In this document: positions 23,069 through 32,818 of the stretch, in pieces | How positions within the stretch are numbered: the stretch's first letter is position 1 | Layout of the letters: each line of letters opens with the position of its first letter | NCBI GenBank assembly: GCA_920105625.2 | Contig: OV050030.1 | Coordinates: 160,713,863 to 160,777,862 of the forward strand | Length of the DNA stretch: 64,000 nucleotides | Direction: 5' to 3' | DNA from: Clusia tigrina | Lineage: Eukaryota; Arthropoda; Insecta; Diptera; Clusiidae | Made by a program: the position numbers and the translations under genes | Notes under the pieces: generated by a model | Database searches by the model: none | What the model saw: only the letters and a program-made list of their open reading frames with translations | What the model was told of the DNA's origin: nothing

Positions 23069-24445
23069 TTTATTACGCTCCAGTAAAAAGTTACAAGCAT
23101 TTGAATGTTGCAAACTTTGATAGGTATAGGATGCACAGTATAGAAGTTAGGGCCATTTGAAGTTTTATCAGTGTTTGATTTGGGACTCAAGGATAGTATA
23201 GCTATGCGCGATAGCTTAAATTGATAAGAGGTACGAGTACTTTATTGTGACATAATTTCAAGGGTTTATGACGCTCCAGTCAAAAGTTACAAGCATTTGA
23301 TTGTTGTAATCTTTCATAGGTATAGGACGCAGCGTATAGAAGTTAGGCCCATTTGAAGTTTTATCAGTGTTTGATTTGAGACTCAAGGGTAGCATAGCTA
23401 TGCTCGATAGTTTAAATTGATAAGAGGTACGAGTACTTTATTGTGACATAATTTGAAGGTTTTATGACGCTCCAGTAAAAAGTTACAAGCATTTAAATGT
23501 TGCAAACTTTGATAGGTATAGGACGCACCGTATAGAAATAAGGGTCATTTGAAGTTTAAAGGTGTTTGATTTGGGACTCAAGGGTAGCATAGCTATGAGC
23601 GATAGCTTAAATTGACAAGAGGCTCGAGTACTTTATTGTCAGAAAATTTCAAGGTTTTATGACTCTCCAATAAAAATTTACCTGCATTTGAATGTTGCAA
23701 ACTTTGATAGGTATAGGACGCACCGTATAGAAGTTAGGTCCATTTGAAGTTTTATCAGTGTTTGTTTTGGGACTCAAGGGTAGCTATACGCGATAGCTTA
23801 AATTCACAAGAGGCACGGGTACTTTATTGTCACAAAATTTGAAGGTTTTATGACCCTTAAGTAAAAAGTTACAAGCATGTAAATGTTGCAAACTTTGATA
23901 GGTATAGGACGCACCATATAGAAGTTAGGGCCATTTGAAGTTTAAATGTGTTTGATTTGGGACTCAAGGGTAGCATAGCTATGAGCGATAGCTTAAATCG
24001 ATAAGAGGCTCGAGTACTTTGTCACAAAATTTCAAGATTATATTGCGCGCCAGTAAAAAGTTACAAGCATTTGAATGTTGCAAACTTTGATAGGTATAGG
24101 ATACACAGTATAGAAGTTAGGGCCATTTGAAGTTTTATCAGTGTTTGATTTGGGACTCAAGGATAGTATAGCTATGCGCGATAGCTTAAATTGATAAGAG
24201 GTACGAGTACTTTATTGTGACATAATTTCAAGGGTTTATGACGCTCCAGTCAAAAGTTACAAGCATTTGATTGTTGTAATCTTTGATAGGTATAGGACGC
24301 AGCGTATAGAAGTTAGGCCCATTTGAAGTTTTATCAGTGTTTGATTTGAGACTCAAGGGTAGCATAGCTATGCTCGATAGTTTAAATTGATAAGAGGTAC
24401 GAGTACTTTATTGTGACATAATTTGAAGGTTTTATGACGCTCCAG
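23069..24445 (+). repeat. Satellite with a 970-bp-offset duplication
   Basis: 23070-23475 and 24040-24445 share GGATAGTATAGC, CCAGTCAAAAGTTAC and ATGCTCGATAGTTTAAATTG at a constant offset of 970 bp. Between them lie monomers with AATTTACCTGC (23681) and CCCTTAAGTAAAAAG, which resemble 21.0-21.4 kb. Confidence 0.8.
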
Positions 24446-24715
24446 TAAAAAGTTACAAGCATTTGATTGTTGCAAACTTTGATAGGTATTAGACGCACCG
24501 TATAGAAGTTAGGGCCTTTTGAAGTTTTATCAGTGTTTGACTTGGGACTCAAAGGTAGCATAGCTATGAGCGATAGCTTAAATTTCAAGAGGCAAGACTA
24601 CTTTATTTTGACATAATTTCAAGGGTTTATGACGCTCCTGTAAAAAGTTACAAGCATTTGAATGTTGCAAACTTTGATAGGTATAAGACACACCGTATAG
24701 AAGTTAGGGCCATTT

Positions 24716-24911
24716 GAAGTTTTATCAATGTTTGTTTTGGGACTCAAGGGTAGCATAGCTATGAGCGATAGCTTAAATTCACAAGAGGCACGAGTACTTT
24801 ATTGTCACAAAATTTCAAGGTTTTATTACGCTCCAGTAAAAAGTTACAAGCATTTAAATGTTGCAAACTTTGATAGGTATAGGACGCACCGTATAGAAGT
24901 TAGGTCCATTT
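24716..24911 (+). repeat. Representative full-length 196-bp satellite monomer
   Basis: This copy is close to the array consensus, with the unit counted from the GAAGTTT boundary. In order it holds the GTTTTGGGACTCAAGGG box, the CATAGCTATG dyad, GATAGCTTAAATTC, an AGTACT site, ATTGTCACAAAATTTC, ACGCTCCAGTAAAAAG, TTACAAGCATTTAAATG, TTGCAAACTTTGATAGG, GACGCACCGTATAGAAG and TTAGG. The length classes follow from small indels. A unit of 195 bp has GAAGTTTAAAGGTG in place of GAAGTTTTATCAGTG. A unit of 192 bp lacks four bases before GTCAC. A unit of 191 bp lacks five bases in the GGTAGCATAGC segment. Confidence 0.95.
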
Positions 24912-24913
24912 GA
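24728..24913 (+). other. Recurrent 61-codon open frame of one monomer subfamily, not a gene
   Basis: Monomers reading AAATTCACAAGAGG stay open for about 61 codons. Most others read AAATTGAC or AAATTGAT, which puts a TGA in the same frame. The frame begins at ATG or GTG in the TCAATG or TCAGTG box and ends at the conserved TGA of ATTTGAAG at the next monomer boundary. Copies with the 5-bp deletion open from an upstream TTG and give 64 codons. The frame has no ribosome site, signal peptide, recognisable domain or bias toward silent changes. Copies occur, for example, at 3539, 8777, 16394, 29592, 36444, 46424, 58961 and 62853. Reverse-strand frames of up to 110 codons (26946-27278) arise the same way. 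Confidence 0.9.
24754..24773. repeat. Overlapping dyad symmetries inside the monomer (example copy)
   Basis: CATAGCTATG (24754-24763) is a perfect 10-bp palindrome. It overlaps AGCTAT-GAGCG-ATAGCT (24757-24773), an inverted repeat with 6-bp arms and a 5-base loop. Most monomers keep both arms while the loop varies (GAGCG, GCGCG, GCGTG, GCTCG). Further short dyads in the same copy are AGTACT (24793-24798), GTAA-AAAG-TTAC (24836-24847) and CATTTAAATG (24851-24860). Short dyads are reported to be enriched in centromeric satellites that lack CENP-B boxes. Any role here is inference. Confidence 0.7.
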
Positions 24914-27900
24914 AGTTCTATCAGTGTTCGTTTTGGGACTCAAGGGTAGCTATGAGCGATAGCTTAAATTCACAAGAGGCACGAGTACTTTATTGTCACA
25001 AAATTTGAAGGTTTCTTTCCCCTCCAGTAAACAGTTACAAGCATTTAAATGTTGCAAACTTTGATAGGTATAGGACGCACCATATAGAAGTTAGGGCCAT
25101 TTGAAGTTTAAATGTGTTTGATTTGGGACTCAAGGGTAGCATAGCTATGAGCGATAGCTTAAATCGATAAGAGGCTCGAGTACTTCGTCACAAAATTTCA
25201 AGATTATATTACGCGCCAGTAAAAACTTACAAGCATTTGAATGTTGCAAACTTTGCTAGGTATAGGATGCACAGTATAGAAGTTAGGGCCATTTGAAGTT
25301 TTATCAGTGTTTGATTTGGGACTCAAGGGTAGCATAGCTATGTGCGATAGGTTAAATTGATAAGAGGTACGAGTACTTTATTGTGACATAATTTCAAGGG
25401 TTTATGACGCTCCAGTAAAAAGTTACAAGCATTTGATTGTTGCAAACTTTGATTGGTATAGGACGCACCGTATAGAAGTTAGGACAATTTAAAGTTTTAT
25501 CAGTGTTTGTTTTGGGACTCAAGGGTAGCATAGCTATGCGCGATAGCTTAAATTGATAAGAGGCACGAGTACTTTATTGTCACAAAATTTCAAGGTTTCT
25601 TGACGCTCCAGTTAAAAGTTACAAGCATTTAAATGTTGCAAACTTTGATAGGTTTAGGACGCACCGTATAGAAATAAGGGTCATTTGAAGTTGTATCAGT
25701 GTTTGTTTTCGGGCTCAAGGGTAGCATAGCTATGAGCGATAGCTTAAATTCACAAGAGGCTCGAGTACTTTATTGTCAGAAAATTTCAAGGTTTTATTAC
25801 GCTCCTGTAAAAAGTTACAAGCAATTGAATGTAGCAAACTTTGATAGGTATAAGACGCACCGTATAGAAGTTAGGGCCATTTGAAGTTTTATCAATGTTT
25901 GTTTTGGGACTCAAGGGTAGCATAGCTATCAGCGATATCTTAAATTCACAAGAGGCACGAGTACTTTATTGTCACAAAATTTCAAGGTTTTATTACGCTC
26001 CAGTAAAAAGTTACAAGCATTTAAATGTTGCAAACTTTGATAGGTATAGGACTCACCGTATAGAAGTTAGGGCCATTTGAAGTTTAAAGGTGTTTGATTT
26101 GGGACTCAAGGGTAGAATAGCTATGCGCGATAGCTTAAATTGATAAGAGGCACGTGTACTTTATTGTCACAAATTGTCAAGGTTTTATGACACTCCAGTA
26201 AAAAGTTATAAGCATTTGATTGTTGTAAACTTTGATAGGTATAGGATGCACAGTATAGAAGGTAGGGCCATTTGAAGTGATTTAGTGTTTGATTTGGGAC
26301 TCAAGGGTAGCATAGCTATGCGCGATAGTTTAAATTGATAAGAGGTACGAGTACTTTATTGTGACATAATTTGAAGGGTTTATGACGCTCCAGTAAAAAG
26401 TTACAAGCATTTGATTGTTGCAAACTTTGATAGGTATAGGACGCACCGTATAGAAGTTAGGACCATTTAAAGTTTTATCAGTGTTTGTTTTGGGACTCAA
26501 GGGTAGCATAGCTATGCGCGATAACTTAAATTGATAAGAGGCTCGAGTACTTTATTGTCAGAAAATTTCAAGGTTTTATGACGTTCCAATAAAAATTTAC
26601 CTGCATTTGAATGTTGCAAACTTTGATAGGTATAGGAAGCACCGTATAGAAGTTAGGTCCATTTGAAGTTTTATCAGTGTTTGTTTTGGGACTCAAGGGT
26701 AGCTATGAGCGATAGCTTAAATTCACAAGAGGCATGAGTACTTTATTGTCACAAAATTTCAAGGTTTTATTACGCTCCAGAAAAAAGTTACATGCATTTA
26801 AATATTGCAAACTTTGATAGGTATAGGACGCACCGTATAGAAGTTAGGCCCATTTGAAGTTTAAAGGTGTTTGATTTGGAACTCAAGCATAGCTATGAGC
26901 GATAGCTTAAATCGATAAGAGGCTCGAGTACTTTGTCACAAAATTTCAAGATTTTATTACGCGCCAGTAAAAAGTTACAAGCATTTGAATGTTGCAAACT
27001 TTGATAGGTATAGGATGCACAGTATAGAAGGTAGGGCCATTTGAAGTTTTATCTGTGTTTGATTTGGGACTCAAGGGTAGCATAGCTATGCGCGATAGAT
27101 AATTTGATAAGAGGTACGAGTACTTTATTGTGATATAATTTGAAGGGTTTATGACGCTCCAGTAAAAAGTTACAAGCATTTGATTGTTGCAAACTTTGAT
27201 AGGTATAGGACGCACCGTATAGAAGTTAGGACCATTTAATGTTTTATCAGTGTTTGTTTTGGGACTCAAGGGTAGCATAGCTCTGCGCGATAACTTAAAT
27301 TGATAAGAGGCACGAGTACTTTACTGTCACAAAATGTTAAGGTTTTATGACGCTCAAGTAAAAAGTTACAAGCACATAAATGTTGCAAACTTTGATAGGT
27401 ATAGGACGCACCGTATGGAAATAAGGGTCATTTGAAGTTTAAAGGTGTTTGATTTGGGACTCAAGGGTAGCATAGCTATGAGCGATAGCTTTAATTGACA
27501 AGAGGCTCGAGTACTTTGTCAGAAAATTTCAAGGTTTTATTACACTCCTGTAAAAAGTTACAAGCATTTGAATGTTGCAAACTTTAATAGGTATAGGACG
27601 CACCGTATAGAAGTTAGGACAATTTGAAATTTTATCAATGTTTGTTTTGGGACTCAAGGGTACCATAGCTATGAGCGATAACTTAAATTCACAAGAGGCA
27701 CGAGTACTTTATTGTCACAAAATTTCAAGGTTTTATTAAGCTCCAGTAAAAAGTTACAAGCATTTAAATGTTGCAAACTTTGATAGGTATAGGACGCACC
27801 GTATAGAAGTTAGGGCCATTTGAAGCTTAAAGGTGTTTGAATTGGGACTCAAGGGTAGCATAGCTATGCGCGATAGCTTAAATTGATAAGAGGCACGAGT

Positions 27901-29159
27901 ACTTTATTGTCACAAAATTTCAAGGTTTTATGACGCCACAATAAAAATTTACATGCATTTGAATGTTGCAAACTTTGATAGGTATAGCACGCACCGTATG
28001 GAAGTTAGGGTCATTTGAAGTTTAAATGTGTTTGATTTGGGACTCAAGGGTAGCATAGCTATGAGCGATAGCTTAAATTTCAAGAGGCACGACTACTTTA
28101 TTGTGACATAATTTCAAGGGTTTATGACGCTCCAGTAAAAAGTTACAAGCGTTTGAATGTTGCAAACTTTGATAGGTATAGGACGCACCGCATGGAAGTT
28201 AGGGCTATTTGAAGTTTAAAGGTATTTGGTTTCGGGCTCAATGGGAGCATTGCAATGAGCGATAGCTTAAATTGACAAGAGGCTCGAGTACTTTATTGTC
28301 ACAAAATTTAAAGTTTTTATTACGCTCCTGTAAAAAGTTACAAGCATTTGAATTTTGCAAACTTTGATAGGTATAGGACGCACCGTATAGAAATAAGGGT
28401 CATTTGAAGTTTAGAGGTGTTTGATTTGGGACTCAAGTGTAGCATAGCTATGAGCGATAGCTTAAATTGACAAGAGGCTCGAGTACTTTATTGTCAGAAA
28501 TTTTCCAGGTTTTATTACGCTCCTGTAAAAAGTTACAAGCATTTGAATGTTGCAAACTTTGATAGGTATAGGATGCACAGTATAGAAGTTAGGGCCATTT
28601 GAAGTTTTATCAGTGTTTGATTTGGGACTCAAGGGTAGCATAGCTATGCGCGATAGCTTAAATTGATAAGAGGTACGAGTACTTTATTGTGACATAATTT
28701 CAAGGTTTCTTGAAGCTCCAGTAAAAAGTTACAAGCATTTAAATGTTGCAAACTTTGATAGGTATAGGATGCACCGTATAGAAATAAGGGTCATTTGAAG
28801 TTTTATCAGTGTTTGTTTTCGGGCCAAAGGGTAGCATAGCTATGAGCGATAGCTTAAATTGACAAGAGGCTCGAGTACTCTATTGTCAGAAAATTTCAAG
28901 GTGTTATTACGCTCCTGTAAAAAGTTACAAGCATTTAAATGTTGCAAACTTTGATAGGTATAGGACGCCCCGTATAGAATTTAGGGCCATTTGAAGTTTT
29001 ATCAGTGTTTGTTTTGGGACTCAAGGGTAGCATAGCTATGAGCGATAGCTTAAATTGATAAGAGGCACGAGTACTTTATTGTCACAAATTGTCAAGGTTT
29101 TATGACGCTTCAGTAAAAAGTTACAAGCATTTGATTGTTGTAATCTTTGATAGGTATAG

Positions 29160-31985
29160 GACGCACCGTATGGAAGTTAGGGCTATTTGAAATTTAAAGG
29201 TATTTGGTTTCGGTCTCAATGGTAGCATAGCAATGAGCGATAGCTTAAATTGACAAGAGGCTCGAATACTTTATTGTCACAAAATTTAAAGTTTTTATTA
29301 CGCTCCTGTAAAAAGTTACAAGCATTTGAATTTTGCAAACTTTGATGGGTATAGGACGCACCGTATAGAAGTTAGGACCATTTAAAATTTTATCAGTATT
29401 TGTTTTGGGACTCAAGGGTAATATAGCTATGAGCGATAGCTTAAATTGACAAGAGGCACGAGTCCTTTATTGTCACAAAATTTTAAGGTTTCTTGACGCT
29501 CCAGTAAAAAGTTACAAGCATTTAAATGTTGCAAACTTTGATAGGTATAGGACGCACCGTATAGAAATAAGAGTCATTTGAAGTTTTATCAGTGTTTGTT
29601 TTCGGGCTCAAGGGTAGCATAGCTATGAGCGATAGCTTAAATTCACAAGAGGCACGAGTACTTTATTGTCACAAAATTTCAAGGTTTTATTACGCTCCAG
29701 TAAAATGTTACAAGCATTTAAATGCTGCAAACTTTGATAGGTATAAGACGCACCGTATAGAAATAAGGGTAATTTGAAGTTTAAAGGTGTTTGATTTGGG
29801 ACTCAAGGGTAGCATAGCTATGAGCGATAGCTTAAATTGACAAGAGGCTCGAGTACTTTATTGTCCGAAAATTTCAAGGTTTTATGACGCTCCAATAAAA
29901 ATTTACACGCATTTGAATGTTGCAAACTTTGATAGGTATAGGACGCACCGTATAGAACTTAGGTCCATTTGAAGTTTTATCAGTGTTTGTTTTCGGGCTC
30001 AAGGGTAGCATAGCTATGAGCGATAGCTTAAATTCACAAGAAGCACGAGTACTTTATTGTCACAAAATTTCAAGGTTTTATTACCCTCCAGTAAAAAGTT
30101 ACAAGCATTTAAATGTTGCAAACTTTGATAGGTATAGGGCGCACCATATAGAAGTTAGGGCCATTTGAAGTTTAAATGTGTTTGATTTGGGACTCAAGGG
30201 TAGCATAGCTATGAGCGATAGCTTAAATCGATAAGAGGCTCGAGTACTTTGTCACAAAATTTCAAGATTTTATTACGCGCCAGTAAAAAGCTACAAGCAT
30301 TTGAATGTTGCAAACTTTGATAGGTATAGGATGCACAGTATAGAAGTTAGGGCCATTTGAAGTTTTATCAGTGTTTGATTTGGGACTCAAGGGTAGCATA
30401 GCTATGCGCGATAGTTTAAATTGATAAGAGGTACGACTACTTTACTGTGACATAATTTCAAGGGTTTATGACGCTCACGTAAAAAGTAACAAGCATTTGA
30501 TTGTTGCCAACTTTGATAGGTATAGGACGCACCGTATAGAAGTTAGGAGAATTTAAAGTTTTATCAGTGTTTGTTTTGGGACTCAAGGGTAGCATAGGTA
30601 TGCGCGATAGCTTAAATTGATAACAGGCACGAGTACTATATTGTCACAAAATTTCAAGGTTTCTTGACGCTCCAGTAAAAAGTTACAAGCATTTAAATGT
30701 TGCAAACTTTGATAGGTATAGGACGCACCGTATAGAAATAAGGGTTATTTGAGGTTTTATCAGTGTTTGTTTTCGGGCTCAAGGGTAGCATAGCTATGAG
30801 CGATAGCTTAAATTGACAAGAGGCTCGAGTACTTTATTGTCAGAAAATTTCAAGGTTTTATTACTCTCCTGTAAAAAGTTACAAGCATTTGAATGTTGCA
30901 AACTTTGATAGGTATAAGACGCACCATATAGAAGTTAGGGCAATTTGAAGTTTTATCAATGTTTGTTTTGGGACTCAAGGGTAGCATAGCTATGAGCGAT
31001 AGCTTAAATTCACAAGGGGCACGAGTACTTTATTGTCACAAAATTTCAAGGTTTTATTACGCTCCAGTAAAAAGTTACAAGCATTTAAATGTTGCAAACT
31101 TTGATAGGTATTGGACGCACCGTATAGAAGTTAGGGCCATTTGAAGTTTTATCAGTGTTTGTTTTGGGACTCAAGGGTAGCATAGCTATGAGCGATAGCT
31201 TAAATTGATGAGGCACGAGTACTTTATTGTCACAAATTGTCAAGGTTTTATGACGCTCCAGTAAAAAGTTACAAGCATTTGATTGTTGTAATCTTTGATA
31301 GGTATAGGACGCACCGTATAGAAGTTAGGCCCATTTGAACTTTAAAGGTGTTTGATTTGGAACTCAAGGGTAGCATAGCTATGAGCGATAGCTAAAATCG
31401 ATAAGAGGCTCGAGTACTTTGTCACAAAATTTCAAGATTTTATTACGCGCCAGTAAAAGAGGCTCGAGTACTTTATAGCGCAAGACTACTTTATTGTGAC
31501 ATAATTTCAAGGGTTTATGACGCTCCAGTAAAAAGTTACAAGCATTTGATTGTTGCCAACTTTGATGGGTATAGGACGGACCGTATAGAAGTTAGGACCT
31601 TTTAAAGTTTCATCAGTGTTTGTTTTGGGACTCAAGGGTAGCATAGCCATGCGCGATAACTTAAATTGATAAGAGGCACGAGTACTATACTGTCACAAAA
31701 TTTTAAGGTTTTATGACGCTCCAGTAAAAAGTTACAAGCATTTGATTGTTGCAAACTTTGATAGGTATAGGACGCACCGTATAGAAGTTAGGGCCATTTG
31801 AAGTTTAAAGGTATTTGGTTTCGGCCTCAATGGTAGCATAGCTATGAGCGATAGCTTAAATTGACAAGAGGCTCGAGTACTTTATTGTCACAAAATTTAA
31901 AGTTTTTATTACGCTCCTGTAAAAAGTTACAAGCATTTGAATGTTGCAAACTTTGATAGGTATAGGACGCACCGTATAGAAGTTA
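29160..31985 (+). repeat. 2.83-kb higher-order segment, copy 1
   Basis: It matches 32819-35640 at an offset of 3659 bp up to about 29.98 kb and 3654 bp afterwards. The 5-bp step comes from a GGTAGCTATG monomer in the second copy where this copy has a full-length TTTTCGGGCTC monomer. Shared rare marks are AAATGCTGCAAAC (29722), TATTGTCCGAAAATTTC (29861), CTCACGTAAAAAGTAAC (30475), CACAAGGGGCACG (31012) and the oversized monomer at 31337. Confidence 0.85.
31337..31603 (+). repeat. Oversized 267-bp monomer (copy 1 of 3)
   Basis: After CGCGCCAGTAAAA (near 31452) the sequence steps back about 54 bp to GAGGCTCGAGTACTTTA, then continues TAGCGCAAGACTACTTTATT. The extra length is the sum of this 54-bp backstep and the 18-bp expansion seen in the 214-bp monomers (195+54+18=267). 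Copies with the same join lie at 32191-32457 and 34991-35257. A template switch or exchange inside one monomer fits best. Confidence 0.85.
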
Positions 31986-32818
31986 GGGCCATTTGAAATT
32001 TTATCAGTGTTTGTTTTGGGACTCAAGGGTAGCATAGCTATGAGCGATAGCTTAAATTGATAAGAGGCACGAGTACTTTATTGTCACAAATTGTCAAGGT
32101 TTTATGACGCTCCAGTAAAAAGTTACAAGCATTTGATTGTTGTAATCTTTGATAGGTATAGGACGCACCGTATAGAAGTTAGGCCCATTTGAACTTTAAA
32201 GGTGTTTGATTTGGAACTCAAGGGTAGCATAGCTATGAGCGATAGCTAAAATCGATAAGAGGCTCGAGTACTTTGTCACAAAATTTCAAGATTTTATTAC
32301 GCGCCAGTAAAAGAGGCTCGAGTACTTTATAGCGCAAGACTACTTTATTGTGACATAATTTCAAGGGTTTATGACGCTCCAGTAAAAAGTTACAAGCATT
32401 TGATTGTTGCCAATTTTGATGGGTATAGGACGCACCGTATAGAAGTTAGGGTCATTTGAAGTTTAAAGGTGTTTGATTTGAGACTCAAGGGTAGCAGAGC
32501 TATGAGCGATAGCGTAAATTTCAAGAGGCAAGACTACTTTATTGTGACATAATTTCCAGGGTTTATGACGCTCCAGTAAAAAGTTACAAGCATTTGATTG
32601 TTGCAAACTTTGATGGGTATAGGACGCACCGTATAGAAGTTAGGACCTTTTAAAGTTTCATCAGTGTTTGTTTTGGGACTCAAGGGTAGCATAGCCATGC
32701 GCGATAACTTAAATTGATAAGAGGCACGAGTACTATACTGTCACAAAATTTGAAGGTTTTATGACGCTCCAGTAAAAAGTTACAAGCATTTGATTGTTGC
32801 AAACTTTGATAGGTATAG
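31986..32818 (+). repeat. Local duplication containing the second 267-bp monomer
   Basis: Repeats the 31.15-31.95 kb segment at an offset of 854 bp (join at 32306 against 31452). After the join it holds one additional monomer, with GGGTAGCAGAGC and GATAGCGTAAATTTC, so that later marks are 1048 bp apart. The 267-bp monomer spans 32191-32457. Confidence 0.8.

Larger units (their letters stand above)
24446..29159 (+). repeat. Mixed satellite monomers, mosaic of upstream types
   Basis: It starts with a stretch related to 22.70-23.2 kb (offset 1747-1753 bp). Open-frame monomers begin near 24728, 25699 and 25895, the last reading ATCAGCGATATC. A monomer near 26885 has lost 5 bp (CTCAAGCATAGC), as has a relative at 56645. 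No clear long tandem unit was found by eye, and no non-satellite sequence is present. Confidence 0.75.

Noticed and set aside
24716..24911. TATA-like boxes (GGTATAGG, CGTATAGAAG) as promoters
   Set aside because: They occur in nearly every monomer as part of the AT-rich repeat, with no linked gene or initiator. Satellite transcription is possible, but the sequence gives no direct support.
26946..27278. 110-codon open frame on the minus strand
   Set aside because: It is two monomers read in reverse, kept open by small indels that remove stops. The peptide is internally repetitive in step with the 195-bp unit, so it is a repeat artefact.
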